DNA of 45,462 nt from positions 1 through 45,462 of the forward strand of contig CAJXOS010000040.1 in NCBI GenBank assembly GCA_913057725.1, given 5' to 3'. Below the pieces are notes generated by a model. That model was not told the DNA's origin. It did no database searches and saw only the letters and a list, made by a program, of their open reading frames with translations. Made by a program: the position numbers and the translations under genes. Origin of the DNA: an uncultured Lewinella sp. (lineage in GTDB: Bacteria > Bacteroidota > Bacteroidia > Chitinophagales > Saprospiraceae). Below are positions 8,426 through 18,050 of this stretch, in pieces (position 1 is the stretch's first letter; every line of letters begins with the position of its first letter).

Positions 8426-10729
8426 CTACTCGACAATCTGCAGTTTGGCAAACTTTAGCATGATCTTCTTATCCGGATTAGGTACACTCTTGAAGTGAAT
8501 TTGCGCCACTCCATTGTCGATGTGGATTACTTTGCCTTTGCCAAACTTCAGGTGAAGGACATACATACCTGCTGCAATATCACCACTGGGACTAGGTTTA
8601 AAATCCTTAGGATCAATTACCGGCGCAGTAGGGTTAGCTTGGCGGCGTTTGAAATGACCTGTTACCCGTGCTGCAGGTGGTCCCATCGGAGCTCGTGATT
8701 GTGAGCTCACACCTCTTAGGTTTGCGGTGTTGTCTAGGTGAATGGGTGGTATTTCCGTTAGGAAGCGGCTCGGTTCGTTGTACGTCATTTTGCCGTAGCG
8801 ATAGCGAGCGTTGGCATAACTTAAGGTCAGGAATTGCTCCGCGCGGGTAATGGCCACGTAGAAAAGGCGGCGCTCCTCATCTAGCCCATCCGGAGAGTCC
8901 ATACTCATGAAACTCGGGAATAGCTTCTCCTCCAGACCTGATACAAAAACCGACTTGTACTCTAGCCCCTTGGCAGCGTGCACCGACATGAGCGTAACAT
9001 GATCTGCCTGCTCCGGATCCTTTTCATCAAAATCGGTGAGCAGGGCGATATTCTGCAGGTAGGTTGCTAAGCTACTATCTGGCAGGGTATCAGTATCGAT
9101 AGTAGTATCATCAGCAACGAAGGCCTGGATACCATTCAGGAGGGATTCGAAGTTCTCCTGCCGTCCCATACCCTCAATGGAGTTATCCTTTTTGTAGTGA
9201 TCTTCCAGCTTCGACTTTTTGGCTACTAACGTTGCTATTTCGTATGCGTTGGCACTATCCAGGCGTTTACGTGCACTCTCAATAATGTCGATGAAGCCAT
9301 CCAGGTTACTACGAGTGCGTCCACTTGCCGGAAACTGTATTACTGCATCGTACATGCTTATATCCTGACGGATAGCCAGCTCTGTGATTTTACTAACGGT
9401 GGTATTTCCAATACCCCTCTTCGGGAAGTTGATGATTCGCCGTAGGGCTTCTTCGTCCTGTGGATTAACCACCACGCGCAGATAGGCAATCAGGTCTTTT
9501 ACTTCCTTACGTTGGTAGAACGATAATCCACCAAATACCCGATAACCAATGTTGTACCGGCGCAAGTATTCTTCAAATACCCGGCTCTGGGCATTGGTAC
9601 GATACAGGATGGCGATTTCCTTGTTGGCCAGGTGGTAGCGATTCTTCTGCTCCAGGATGGTATCCGCAATGCGTTTACCTTCCTCATTGTCGGTCATGGC
9701 TTTGATGACCTTAATCTTCTGACCATCACCCTTATCCGACCAGATCTTCTTCTGTATCTGGCGACTATTATTAGTGATGACCTCATTAGCTGCCTGAACG
9801 ATATGCTCCGTAGAACGGTAATTCTGTTCCAGTTTGAAGACCTGAATATTGAACTTCTGGAAATCGTTCTCGAAGTCGAGGATATTTTGGATAGTGGCGC
9901 CTCGGAAGGCATAGATCGACTGTGCATCATCACCTACCACACAAATGTTTCGTGGGCTGCCATCATATTGTACCAGCTTCCGAACGATGGAGTACTGCAA
10001 ATGGTTGGTGTCCTGAAACTCATCCACCAACAGGTAGCGAAAACGATCGCGGTATTTCTTCAGCACGTCCGGATGCGCCTGTAGTAATTCGTAGAGGCGG
10101 TAGAGCAGGTCATCAAAGTCCATTGCTCCTGCCTTCTTGCAACGTGCGGTATAAGCCGCATATAGCTTATGCATAGCTGGCATGCGCGACATGCGATCCT
10201 GATTCATCAACTCCTCATTCTGCTGATACAGTTTAGGCGTGATGAGGTTACTCTTAGCAGAAGAGATGCGCTGACGCACACTATTCACACTATAGTTGTC
10301 CTTATTCAGGTTCATCTCCTTGATCAGTACCCCAATCAAGCTCTTGCTATCGTCGGTATCGTAGATCGTGAAGTTGCTAGGATACCCGATATGCTCCGCT
10401 TCTACCCGCAGGATCCTGGCAAACAAGGAGTGGAAAGTACCAGCCCAGACGCGGTTAGCTCTCGGGCCCACTACTTTTTCAATCCGCTCCTTCATCTCCC
10501 GGGCAGCCTTATTGGTAAAGGTTAGTGCCAAAATCTCCCAGGGTGCTACGCCCTGTTCAATGAGGTACGCTATGCGGTAGGTCAATACACGGGTTTTACC
10601 AGAACCAGGGCCGGCAACCACTAGCACAGGACCCTCAGTGGTGGTCACTGCCGCGCGTTGTACATCATTAAGCTGACTGAGGTATGTACTGGAAGAAGAA
10701 GGGATCAAAGCGGATAAATTTTGCTGCAA
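8426..10729 (-). CDS. uvrD: UvrD/PcrA-type superfamily 1 DNA helicase
   Basis: A 767-residue ATP-dependent 3'-5' DNA helicase of repair and replication. The Q-motif is LNDVQRAAV (20-28), Walker A AGPGSGKT (39-46), Walker B DEFQDTN (236-242) and motif VI RRLFYVAITRAE. The C-terminal tail, FGKGKVIHIDNGVAQIHF, is the Tudor-like domain that in PcrA/UvrD contacts RNA polymerase. The start is a TTG at 10727-10729: an in-frame TGA lies 12 nt upstream, and the next ATG falls beyond Walker A. No clear ribosome site is seen. The length is normal for the family. Confidence 0.93.
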   Translation of the reverse strand: MQQNLSALIPSSSSTYLSQLNDVQRAAVTTTEGPVLVVAGPGSGKTRVLTYRIAYLIEQGVAPWEILALTFTNKAAREMKERIEKVVGPRANRVWAGTFHSLFARILRVEAEHIGYPSNFTIYDTDDSKSLIGVLIKEMNLNKDNYSVNSVRQRISSAKSNLITPKLYQQNEELMNQDRMSRMPAMHKLYAAYTARCKKAGAMDFDDLLYRLYELLQAHPDVLKKYRDRFRYLLVDEFQDTNHLQYSIVRKLVQYDGSPRNICVVGDDAQSIYAFRGATIQNILDFENDFQKFNIQVFKLEQNYRSTEHIVQAANEVITNNSRQIQKKIWSDKGDGQKIKVIKAMTDNEEGKRIADTILEQKNRYHLANKEIAILYRTNAQSRVFEEYLRRYNIGYRVFGGLSFYQRKEVKDLIAYLRVVVNPQDEEALRRIINFPKRGIGNTTVSKITELAIRQDISMYDAVIQFPASGRTRSNLDGFIDIIESARKRLDSANAYEIATLVAKKSKLEDHYKKDNSIEGMGRQENFESLLNGIQAFVADDTTIDTDTLPDSSLATYLQNIALLTDFDEKDPEQADHVTLMSVHAAKGLEYKSVFVSGLEEKLFPSFMSMDSPDGLDEERRLFYVAITRAEQFLTLSYANARYRYGKMTYNEPSRFLTEIPPIHLDNTANLRGVSSQSRAPMGPPAARVTGHFKRRQANPTAPVIDPKDFKPSPSGDIAAGMYVLHLKFGKGKVIHIDNGVAQIHFKSVPNPDKKIMLKFAKLQIVE

Positions 10730-11329
10730 GATACGGTATCAGTAGGGAAAGAGCGATTTTGAAAAAGCATTTATTTGTTGATAGTGTAATGTTTTTTCAT
10801 TTTTTTGTGTTTTGGGCTGCTATAAAGCTATTGGTTCGGTTAAGGATGGTAGAAACGGCGGTAACTTAAGACAAAATAAACCTCCGTAGAGTGGACTTAA
10901 GGTCGCGTTGATTCACGTTGGTGAACATAAAGCTGCCGACCGTTTTTAGAAAATGGATTTACTCGGAATAGAGGGTGCGTCCTACTGTATTGCACTTCTT
11001 TTGTCGGCTCGCTTACCATCTAGCCCCCACCCACTGCATCTCAGCACCTATTCGCCAAAGCTACCCACATGGGTGGTTGTGTGACATTCAATTTACATCT
11101 ACCTTGGCCGCTAAATAAGGACGGGCACCGGATAGTATCCAGCTCAGAGAGCTTTAAACACATCCAACACCTGCAACCCGTTAACGCCGATACTCGTCCT
11201 TTATATGTGAGCTTTGCCCTTTTTATGGGGGTGCAGCCAGTTTTAGTTAGTCAACACTAGGAAGTTAAAGACTAATTTAATTGTATCCCCTGTTTCGGCA
11301 AGGGCTACATCACCCGACAAACAGTTTAA
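10730..11329. other. 600-bp intergenic gap without a recognised gene
   Basis: This gap lies upstream of both uvrD (leftward) and the LuxR-type gene (rightward). The first 140 bp are AT-rich with T-runs. The only structure I see is a weak dyad, TTCAC-GTTG-GTGAA near 10911. No TAnnTTTG box with proper spacing was found. A 63-codon open frame at 11069-11260 lacks protein-like character. It could hold a decayed gene or a long leader. Confidence 0.5.
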
Positions 11330-11947
11330 ATGATATCCGTAGCGGTTGTTACGGCCAGTCGTTCTTTGCGGCTAGCGTGGCAGACGACTGTGGACAAGAT
11401 GCCCAATGCGCGATGCACGGGGGTCTTTGCCGCGGTTAATGCCTTGCCCAAAGGAAGCGACGGTCCACCTATTGATGTTGTACTCTTAGGCCTGGGGGCT
11501 CGCGATCGTGCGACCCGCACACTGGAATTAGTCCAGGAGGCTGCACCAGGAGCGCGAGTTCTTGTCCTTGCAGCCCAGCTCTCCGATGAGCAACTCTTCT
11601 CCGCCCTACGAACAGGAGCAGGAGGTTTTCTTTCTCAGAATATTTTCCCACAAGCTTTACAGCAAGCAATTATGCAGCTTCATAGCGGCGAAACACCGCT
11701 TACTAAGGAGGTTGCTCAACGCATTATGAATTCGTTCAAGGCCCAGCGCCGGAGTGATAACCTCTCCGAGCGCGAGCAAGAGGTCTACCGGCTATTGTGT
11801 GAAGGGAAAAACTATCGTGAGATTGCAGACGAGCTCTTCGTGAGTCAGAATACAGTACGTTTTCACTTAAAGAATATATATAAAAAGCTGGGGGTGAAAT
11901 CCCGGCACGAAGCCATGGCCCGTGCATATGAGGCCGGTGGCTACTAG
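11330..11947 (+). CDS. LuxR/NarL-type regulator with degenerate receiver domain
   Basis: A 205-residue regulator. Residues 140-200 form a GerE/LuxR helix-turn-helix (LSEREQEVYRLLCEGKNYRE, then SQNTVRFHLKNIYKKLGV). The N-terminal 120 residues follow the receiver-domain pattern, but the key residues are gone. The phosphoacceptor position in DVVLLGLG is Gly54 rather than Asp, the acidic pair after the first strand is TA, and the conserved Lys is replaced in GGFLSQN. It is thus probably phosphorylation-independent or an orphan. A same-strand SusC/SusD pair follows, but a terminator separates them. The target is unknown. Confidence 0.85.
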   Translation: MISVAVVTASRSLRLAWQTTVDKMPNARCTGVFAAVNALPKGSDGPPIDVVLLGLGARDRATRTLELVQEAAPGARVLVLAAQLSDEQLFSALRTGAGGFLSQNIFPQALQQAIMQLHSGETPLTKEVAQRIMNSFKAQRRSDNLSEREQEVYRLLCEGKNYREIADELFVSQNTVRFHLKNIYKKLGVKSRHEAMARAYEAGGY

Positions 11948-11968
11948 TACCAACACGCCAGTTGGTAC
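11947..11968 (+). repeat. inverted repeat at the regulator stop codon
   Basis: GTACCAAC and GTTGGTAC form a perfect 8-bp stem with a 6-nt loop, starting on the last base of the TAG stop. No T-run follows. It may stabilise the 3' end, with the true terminator 50 nt further on. Confidence 0.45.
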
Positions 11969-12016
11969 GCCTTATGGATTTTGGAACTATTGAGCGTTTT
12001 TTCATACTAGTCTTGG

Positions 12017-12045
12017 TGCCGGGCGGTCGAGCCCGGCAACTTTTA
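12017..12045 (+). terminator. terminator after the LuxR-type gene
   Basis: TGCCGGGC (12017-12024) and GCCCGGCA (12031-12038) form a GC-rich 8-bp stem with a 6-nt loop, followed by AACTTTTA. The T-tract is short. Confidence 0.6.
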
Positions 12046-12124
12046 CTCCAATTCTTTGTGCGCTCTACGCCTATACCAATAACACAAGATTGATGTAAGA
12101 ACTCTGCTGCTTAGCAGACTACTG

Positions 12125-12147
12125 CCCTTTGGCTTTTGGCCAAAGGG
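12125..12147 (+). repeat. hairpin or operator upstream of the SusC-like gene
   Basis: CCCTTTGGC and GCCAAAGGG form a perfect 9-bp stem around TTTTG. It sits 35 nt before the ATG at 12183. It could be a leader hairpin or a protein-binding dyad; there is no T-run. Confidence 0.45.
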
Positions 12148-12182
12148 AGAATAGATAATTATTGCTTATTAAACTCACTTTT

Positions 12183-15100
12183 ATGAAACGAATTTTGTTA
12201 CTCTTCTGCCTGTTTATCAGTGCTTTGGCAGTGGCTCAGGCACAACGCACCGTCACTGGTGTGGTGACAGAGGCCGACGGCACCCCAATGATTGGTGCAA
12301 GCGTACTGGTAAAGGGGACCACCACCGGAACGGTGACGGATCTAGACGGCTCTTATGAAATCGCTGTACCTGCTGATGCCACAGCATTAATTTACAGCTA
12401 CACTGGTTTTACACCACGCGAAGTTCCACTTGGCGCTAATAGCGTTATGGATGTGGTATTAGATGAAGGTGTTACCCTGGAAACAGCGGTAGTAACCGCC
12501 CTGGGTATTGAGCGTGATCGCAAGGCCCTCACCTACGCGGTAGAAGAAGTCGGCGGTGATGCCCTGGCTCAAAACCGAGAAACCAATATTGTAAATGCTA
12601 TTGGAGGCCGGGTCTCTGGTGTACAGACTACCTCCTCTGGTGGACAGGCTGGTTCTTCAGCTCGTATCATCATTCGTGGTAACTCTTCTTTCCTCGGAAA
12701 TAACCAACCGTTGTTTGTAATCGACGGTGTACCTGTGGATAACAGCCAGATTTTTGGCGGAGGCCAAAACAACACTAACGGTACCGGTAATGGCGACTCT
12801 CCTTTATTCTTCGGTGGTACTACCAACCGTGCGGTAGATATCGACCCGAACAATATTGAGAACATGAGCATCCTGAAGGGTGCAGCAGCGACTGCTCTGT
12901 ACGGTTCTCGTGCAGCAAATGGTGTAGTACTGATCACTACAAAGAATGGCCGTCAGGGTACTAAGCCACGCATCACCTTCAGTACCAACTATGGTTTTAG
13001 CGAAGCTCGTCTGCCAGAACTACAGACACGCTATGCTCAGGGTCTAAACGGAGCCTACCGTAACGGTGCTGATCCTGCTCAGCGTATTTCTACCAGTTGG
13101 GGGCCAGCGATCGATACCTTGCGTGTAGACGCTGATGGCAACCTGGATCCAAACGGTAGCCTGGCACAGACCTACAACAACGCGGAAGAGTTCTTCCGTC
13201 AGGGTTCTAACTTGGACAATTCACTCTCTGTCTCTGGTGCAAACGAAACCAGCGACTACTACTTGTCTTATTCAAATCGCATTGAAGAAGGTATCGTACG
13301 CAACAACGATATGGACCGCCACAGCTTGTTGGCTAAGTTTAATACGCAGTTGAGCGATCGCCTTCAAATTGGAGCTGGTATTACTTATACGAATACCGAT
13401 ATCACTACCGTAACAGAAGGTAATGGACGCCAATCATATATGTGGACGGTATACGCAGCTCCGATCACCTACAACCTTCAGGGTGAAAACCCACAGGATT
13501 ATCTCAACGACGATGGAACGCAGCGTTTGTATCGTACCAACCGCAACAACCCGTACTTCACGGTAGATAACAACAAGTTGACGAGTAACGTGAACCGTTT
13601 CTTGCCGAACTTCAGCTTGAGCTACAAGATTGCCGAAGGCTTGATGTTGAACAACCGTTTTGGTGCGGATGTGTACTTCGATCGCCGCCTCTATCGTGAG
13701 GTGATTGGTACCATCGGTACTTTCCCAACGGGCCGTATCTATGAGGACAACATCAACAACCGCCAGTTCAACAATGATATTACGCTGACGTATACCAAGC
13801 AGCTGGATAACATCGCGTTGGACTTCTTGGTAGGTAATCAGATTAACGACCGTGCTACGGACCGTATCTTCACCCAAGGTGTGAATCTGGCGGTGCCTGA
13901 CTTCTTCGACTTGTCGAATGCAGCTACCATTACTACTAACCAGAACAACACGCAGCGCCGTCTGATTGGAGCTTATGCTTCGGCTACCATCGGCTACAAG
14001 AGCTTCTTGTACTTGACGCTGACTGGTCGTAATGACTGGTCGAGCACATTGCCGAAAGACAGTCGCAGCTACTTCTACCCAAGTGTATCTGGTAGCTTTG
14101 TCTTGACGGATGCGTTTAGTTCATTGCAGAACAGCAGCGTATTGTCATTCTTGAAGGTACGTGCCGGTTATGCTCAGGTTGGTAATGATGCACCAGTGTA
14201 TGCGACACAAACCGACTTGTACACGCAGTCTAACGTTGGTGATGGTCAGCGAGGTAGTATCCTGTTCCCATTCAATGGTACTAATGGTTTCACAATTAGT
14301 AATGTAATCGGTAACCCTGGCTTGAAGCCAGAACGTACGGAGGAACTTGAATTCGGTGTGGAAGCTTACTTCTTCAATAGCCGGATCCACCTTGAGGGTA
14401 CTTACTACGATCGTACTACGAATGATCAGATTTTCCAGGCGCCAGTAGCGGGTTCTTCCGGTGCGGTTTCTCGCCTTGTAAATGCTGGTTCTATGCAGAA
14501 CGAAGGTGTTGAGTTCTTGCTAGAAGTAACACCGATTAAGACACGCAACTTCCAGTGGGATATTGGTGGTACGTTCACCAAGAACACTAGTCGCGTTAAA
14601 GCACTCACCGACGGGGTCGACAATATCCGCTTGGGTGGTTTCACCAACCCAGGTATCTATATCGTACGTAACGAAGGTTATGGTGTGATTTGGGGCTCTC
14701 AATACGAGCGCAATGATCAAGGTCAGGTACTCATCGACGGAGATCCTAACTCCGGTACTTATGGTTTGCCACTACGTGCAGCTCCAAGCCTGGGCGTAAT
14801 TGGTAATACACAACCTGATTGGTTCGCGGGTATCCGTTCTACGGTAACCTTTGGTAACGACAAGTTGGGTGAATTCACCCTGTTTGGCTTGTTGGATATT
14901 CGCCAGGGCGGAGATATCCTGAACCTGGATAACTTCTACCTCAACTTCTACGGTGTTACGAAGCAAACGGAAGATCGTACGGGTGAGAACACCTTCGTAT
15001 ACCCTAACGGTGTATTGCCTGACGGTACTGCTAATAACATTGAAGTACCATACGATGAGGCGTACTGGCGGATCAACTTCGGTCGTGCGATGGAAGACCT

Positions 15101-15356
15101 CGTAGAGGACGGCAGTTTTGTACGTCTACGTGAGGTGACTCTAGCGTATGCCTTGCCACGATCTGTGCTTGCTAATACAGTATTCGAAGACGTGAGTGTT
15201 GCGCTTACTGGTCGTAACCTGTACTTGAATGCACCAAACTTTACGGGTTCTGATCCAGAGTCTAGCTTGTACGGGTCTGCCAACGGTCAAGGTTTCTACA
15301 ATTTCATTACCCCTGGCACAGTAGGGTACAACTTCTCCTTGAACGTAACATTCTAA
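12183..15356 (+). CDS. SusC/RagA-family TonB-dependent outer-membrane transporter
   Basis: The ATG at 12183 is preferred over a TTG 21 nt upstream because it places a proper signal peptide (MKRILLLFCLFISALAVAQA) at the N-terminus; the protein then has 1057 residues. A carboxypeptidase-regulatory-like domain follows (TGVVTEADGTPMIGASVLVK), then the TonB plug (SILKGAAATALYGSRAANGV) and a 22-strand-type barrel ending in aromatic NFSLNVTF. It imports a large ligand with the SusD-like lipoprotein downstream. The substrate cannot be read: no glycosidase, sulfatase or sigma/anti-sigma pair lies nearby. Confidence 0.94.
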   Translation: MKRILLLFCLFISALAVAQAQRTVTGVVTEADGTPMIGASVLVKGTTTGTVTDLDGSYEIAVPADATALIYSYTGFTPREVPLGANSVMDVVLDEGVTLETAVVTALGIERDRKALTYAVEEVGGDALAQNRETNIVNAIGGRVSGVQTTSSGGQAGSSARIIIRGNSSFLGNNQPLFVIDGVPVDNSQIFGGGQNNTNGTGNGDSPLFFGGTTNRAVDIDPNNIENMSILKGAAATALYGSRAANGVVLITTKNGRQGTKPRITFSTNYGFSEARLPELQTRYAQGLNGAYRNGADPAQRISTSWGPAIDTLRVDADGNLDPNGSLAQTYNNAEEFFRQGSNLDNSLSVSGANETSDYYLSYSNRIEEGIVRNNDMDRHSLLAKFNTQLSDRLQIGAGITYTNTDITTVTEGNGRQSYMWTVYAAPITYNLQGENPQDYLNDDGTQRLYRTNRNNPYFTVDNNKLTSNVNRFLPNFSLSYKIAEGLMLNNRFGADVYFDRRLYREVIGTIGTFPTGRIYEDNINNRQFNNDITLTYTKQLDNIALDFLVGNQINDRATDRIFTQGVNLAVPDFFDLSNAATITTNQNNTQRRLIGAYASATIGYKSFLYLTLTGRNDWSSTLPKDSRSYFYPSVSGSFVLTDAFSSLQNSSVLSFLKVRAGYAQVGNDAPVYATQTDLYTQSNVGDGQRGSILFPFNGTNGFTISNVIGNPGLKPERTEELEFGVEAYFFNSRIHLEGTYYDRTTNDQIFQAPVAGSSGAVSRLVNAGSMQNEGVEFLLEVTPIKTRNFQWDIGGTFTKNTSRVKALTDGVDNIRLGGFTNPGIYIVRNEGYGVIWGSQYERNDQGQVLIDGDPNSGTYGLPLRAAPSLGVIGNTQPDWFAGIRSTVTFGNDKLGEFTLFGLLDIRQGGDILNLDNFYLNFYGVTKQTEDRTGENTFVYPNGVLPDGTANNIEVPYDEAYWRINFGRAMEDLVEDGSFVRLREVTLAYALPRSVLANTVFEDVSVALTGRNLYLNAPNFTGSDPESSLYGSANGQGFYNFITPGTVGYNFSLNVTF

Positions 15357-15410
15357 AGCTAAATGACTGATGAAGCTTGAGTAAATAAGGTTCGAATAAT
15401 TAGATCGACA

Positions 15411-15471
15411 GTTGTCCAAAAACAGACCACGGAGCGCCCAAAGGAAGCGACACAGGAAGTTTTTGGGCAAC
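15411..15471 (+). repeat. intercistronic stem-loop between the susC-like and susD-like genes
   Basis: Arms at 15411-15423 (GTTGTCCAAAAAC) and 15459-15471 (GTTTTTGGGCAAC) pair over 13 positions with one G-T wobble, around a 35-nt loop. It lies in the 216-nt spacer and could set different mRNA levels for the two genes. Confidence 0.55.
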
Positions 15472-15572
15472 TAAAATGGCGAATCTAATTTTTGAACAAT
15501 GCTAAACCGCGCGAATCGGTGAGCAAGGATTGATGCTTGCTCAAGTTTCATCCTCAATCAAAATATAACTAT

Positions 15573-17000
15573 ATGCGAAATCTAACCTATTTATTCATCC
15601 TGGCTTTGGGGCTTGGCCTGTTTGCCTGTGATGATTATCTGGATATAAATACCAATCCAAACCAACCAGAAAGCCCTGGTGATTTGGATCTGCTTCTAGC
15701 TGACATGACTGCTACTACCGCCTACAACCTAGTGGGTGGCGGTAACTGGTCGCGCTACGGAGCACAATGGATGCAGTACATTGCTAACAATGCTGCACCA
15801 CCAAACAACGATACATACCGGATCAATACTTCCGATTGTAACAACGAATGGGCATTCTACTCTTATGCCGGGGTCTTGATCAACGCTAAGAAGTCGATTG
15901 AACTTGGAGAAGAGCTAGGGCAGGAGCACCACGTAGGTGTGGCTAAGGTATTGATGGCACACAACTACGCTTTGCTTGCTGATTTCTGGGGAGATGTTCC
16001 GTTCTCTGACGCCCTACAGCGTGAGAATAACGGACGCCCAATATTTGATCAGCAGCAGTTGGTTTATGATGGCATTCAGGATCTATTGGATGAAGGTATC
16101 GCGTCACTAGAGAAAGAGTCGCCGATCAGTATTGGTGGGGGTGACCTATTGCTTGGCGGTGATGTATCCGCTTGGGTACGTTTTGCCTACGCTTTGAAAG
16201 CACGCTACTATATGCGCCTGACGAATGCACCAGGTCAGGATGCTCAGAATTTGTCGACTTTGGCTTTGTCCGCTATTGAAAAGGCTATGACGAGCCAAGC
16301 GGACGAGGCCACTTTCGCCTACAGCAGTGATCCAGGGCAGGAGAATCCTTGGAACCAGTGGGTGGTTAAGTTCGCCAACACTATGCAGATGAGTAACTTC
16401 TTCGTGACGAAGCTGCAGAACTTGAATGACCCTCGCTTGCCGATCATTGCTGATACTTCCGGCACCTTTGGTGGCTACATGGGGCATGCAAATGGTGGTA
16501 CACCATCTAATTTGCTTGCTGATATCTCTAATATCGGTGCCTACTACATGGATGCTGACTTGGACATTCCAATGATGACCTACGTGGAGCAGTTGTTCCT
16601 TCAAGCAGAAGCACAATGGCGTTTGGGTCAAACGACTGATGCGGAAGCAACATACGAAACAGCTATCCGCACGCATATGCAGCAGTTGTCTGGTAACGGT
16701 GAGCTGAGTACTGTAATCAGCGAGTCTGAGATAGATACCTACATCGCAGCTAACCCACTTACAGGGCTAGGTGATTTGATCAACCAAAAATACATTGCTG
16801 GTTTCTTGTTTAGCTCATTTGAAAGCTACAACGATTACCGTCGTACGGGCTTCCCGGATGATATTCAGCCTGCGCTGAACGGTGATGTTCCAAACATTCC
16901 AACCCGTATGATCTATACCGATACGGAGATCAATAACAATGGTGCAAATGTACCTGCGGGAATCACACTAGAGTCGAAAGTCTGGTGGGATGGTGATTAG
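15573..17000 (+). CDS. SusD/RagB-family substrate-binding lipoprotein
   Basis: The ATG at 15573 gives a 475-residue lipoprotein beginning MRNLTYLFILALGLGLFACD, with the lipidated Cys after LFA; an earlier TTG at 15537 would spoil the signal. It contains the usual SusD early segment (DDYLDINTNPNQP) and the TPR-like helices of the SusD-like_2 group (KVLMAHNYALLADFWGDVPF). It covers the SusC barrel outside the cell and captures the ligand. The nutrient is unknown. A hairpin overlaps the stop codon and the operon terminator lies at 17187. Confidence 0.93.
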   Translation: MRNLTYLFILALGLGLFACDDYLDINTNPNQPESPGDLDLLLADMTATTAYNLVGGGNWSRYGAQWMQYIANNAAPPNNDTYRINTSDCNNEWAFYSYAGVLINAKKSIELGEELGQEHHVGVAKVLMAHNYALLADFWGDVPFSDALQRENNGRPIFDQQQLVYDGIQDLLDEGIASLEKESPISIGGGDLLLGGDVSAWVRFAYALKARYYMRLTNAPGQDAQNLSTLALSAIEKAMTSQADEATFAYSSDPGQENPWNQWVVKFANTMQMSNFFVTKLQNLNDPRLPIIADTSGTFGGYMGHANGGTPSNLLADISNIGAYYMDADLDIPMMTYVEQLFLQAEAQWRLGQTTDAEATYETAIRTHMQQLSGNGELSTVISESEIDTYIAANPLTGLGDLINQKYIAGFLFSSFESYNDYRRTGFPDDIQPALNGDVPNIPTRMIYTDTEINNNGANVPAGITLESKVWWDGD

Positions 17001-17015
17001 TCGAACGGACTAATC
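16995..17015 (+). repeat. hairpin overlapping the susD-like stop codon
   Basis: GATTAGTC (16995-17002) and GACTAATC (17008-17015) form an 8-bp stem with a 5-nt loop, including the TAG stop. It may protect the 3' end or help termination. Confidence 0.45.
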
Positions 17016-17125
17016 TGTTTGTATGAAGTACTTGGCATTGTAACCAATTAGTCGGTAACATAGTCCAAGTAAGTTAGATAAAGAATTGGGCGCGAAATGC
17101 GCTATGGAGCAGTCAGGAATTAGTT

Positions 17126-17153
17126 TTTGACGAGTTCTAAAGGAGTATGTTTT
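17126..17153 (+). promoter_or_regulatory. possible promoter in the 3' region of the susCD operon
   Basis: TTTG at 17126-17129, a 16-bp spacer, then TATGTTTT at 17146-17153 (7 of 8 to TAnnTTTG). A start near 17160 and the terminator at 17187-17218 would give an RNA of about 58 nt. The spacer is short, so this is weak. Confidence 0.25.
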
Positions 17154-17186
17154 TGCCATCATGAAATGGCATATGGTGAATAGGAT

Positions 17187-17218
17187 GTCGCCCCGCATTG
17201 CGGGGCGACCTTTTTTTT
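17187..17218 (+). terminator. strong intrinsic terminator of the SusC/SusD operon
   Basis: GTCGCCCCGC (17187-17196), loop ATT, GCGGGGCGAC (17200-17209), then C and eight T. This is a textbook intrinsic terminator on the plus strand. Confidence 0.9.
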
Positions 17219-17267
17219 GAAAGTCTATATCAGTGCAAGTTATTTTGGTCCGCAAGTAGCATTCTTG

Positions 17268-17960
17268 CTAGCGCTTCAGTTCGGCCTCTTCGAGGATGTA
17301 GTAGAATTGGTTAGGATCATCATAGTTGAGCTTCATGCGCCCTGAGAAAGTTTCGTAGTCGTCGGTACGTAACCGCCGGTTGGGTTTCACGAATGAGACG
17401 GTCATCACCGAAGCTGGGCTGGCCTTGCCACAGAAGAAGCAGGCCGCGTATGGGTTTTGAGAGAGCGCGATTTCTGAGCCATCATCTACTACTGGAATCA
17501 CGTATCCAGTAATCTCTACCAGTTTGCCATCAAGTTCTTCCAACGCCTTAGTGAAGACAGGTGAATAGAGCTCCATACCCATCTCCTCAAAGTACTCGGA
17601 GCGATACTCAATGTTGACTAATGTTTCCCAGGTCAAAACTATCGGTGGTGCATTGCTAATAATGCGCTCCGCTTTCTCCTTAGGTAGATCTGTTTCTGGG
17701 TTGAACGGACGAACTGCAAAAAAGTCATAGGATAATTCATTCCAAGCAAACACGGAGTCAGGGTACTCAGGCGCAACAACTGGAGGAGCTGCTTGTACAG
17801 TTTCCTCTACGACCTTTTCAACAACTTGCAAATTCCCCAGGGAGTCTGCTGTGTAATCGTAGGGTGTAGGTTCGGTAGTGCCGTTAGAATAAAGTGCTTT
17901 GATGCAGAGTGTGACTGCAATAGCTAGTAGCACGATTACCGGATACTTTAGTTTGGTCAT
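17268..17960 (-). CDS. DUF3299-like exported protein with CxxC
   Basis: A 230-residue protein with one hydrophobic N-terminal segment (YPVIVLLAIAVTLCIKALY) acting as signal or anchor. Its C-terminal 120 residues (LDGKLVEITGYVIPVVDDGS, then NPYAACFFCGKASPASV and FSGRMKLNYDD) match the DUF3299-like proteins of Bacteroidota. Cys174 and Cys177 form a CxxC that could bind a metal. No reaction is known to me. The promoter and the upstream Fur-family-like dyads at 18051 and 18144 suggest metal-responsive expression, which is inference. Confidence 0.75.
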   Translation of the reverse strand: MTKLKYPVIVLLAIAVTLCIKALYSNGTTEPTPYDYTADSLGNLQVVEKVVEETVQAAPPVVAPEYPDSVFAWNELSYDFFAVRPFNPETDLPKEKAERIISNAPPIVLTWETLVNIEYRSEYFEEMGMELYSPVFTKALEELDGKLVEITGYVIPVVDDGSEIALSQNPYAACFFCGKASPASVMTVSFVKPNRRLRTDDYETFSGRMKLNYDDPNQFYYILEEAELKR

Positions 17961-18050
17961 AACGGTGATTCTTTGATGAAAGCGGCACTACCGAGGTAGA
18001 TACAACAATCGCTTACTTGGTTTTTTGAGGTACTCCATCTGTAATTCAGG

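Noticed and set aside
9632..10084. 150-codon plus-strand frame inside uvrD
   Set aside because: It is antisense to conserved helicase motifs and has no start context, so it is a shadow of uvrD.
11069..11260. 63-codon open frame in the gap before the LuxR-type gene
   Set aside because: No promoter, no recognisable motif, and its composition is unlike that of the neighbouring proteins.
15385..15400. GGTTCGAAT, resembling a tRNA T-loop
   Set aside because: There is no matching acceptor or anticodon stem around it, so it is not a tRNA.
12183..17000. Polysaccharide utilisation locus
   Set aside because: The SusC/SusD pair stands alone, without glycoside hydrolase, lyase, sulfatase or hybrid sensor genes; the ligand may not be a glycan.
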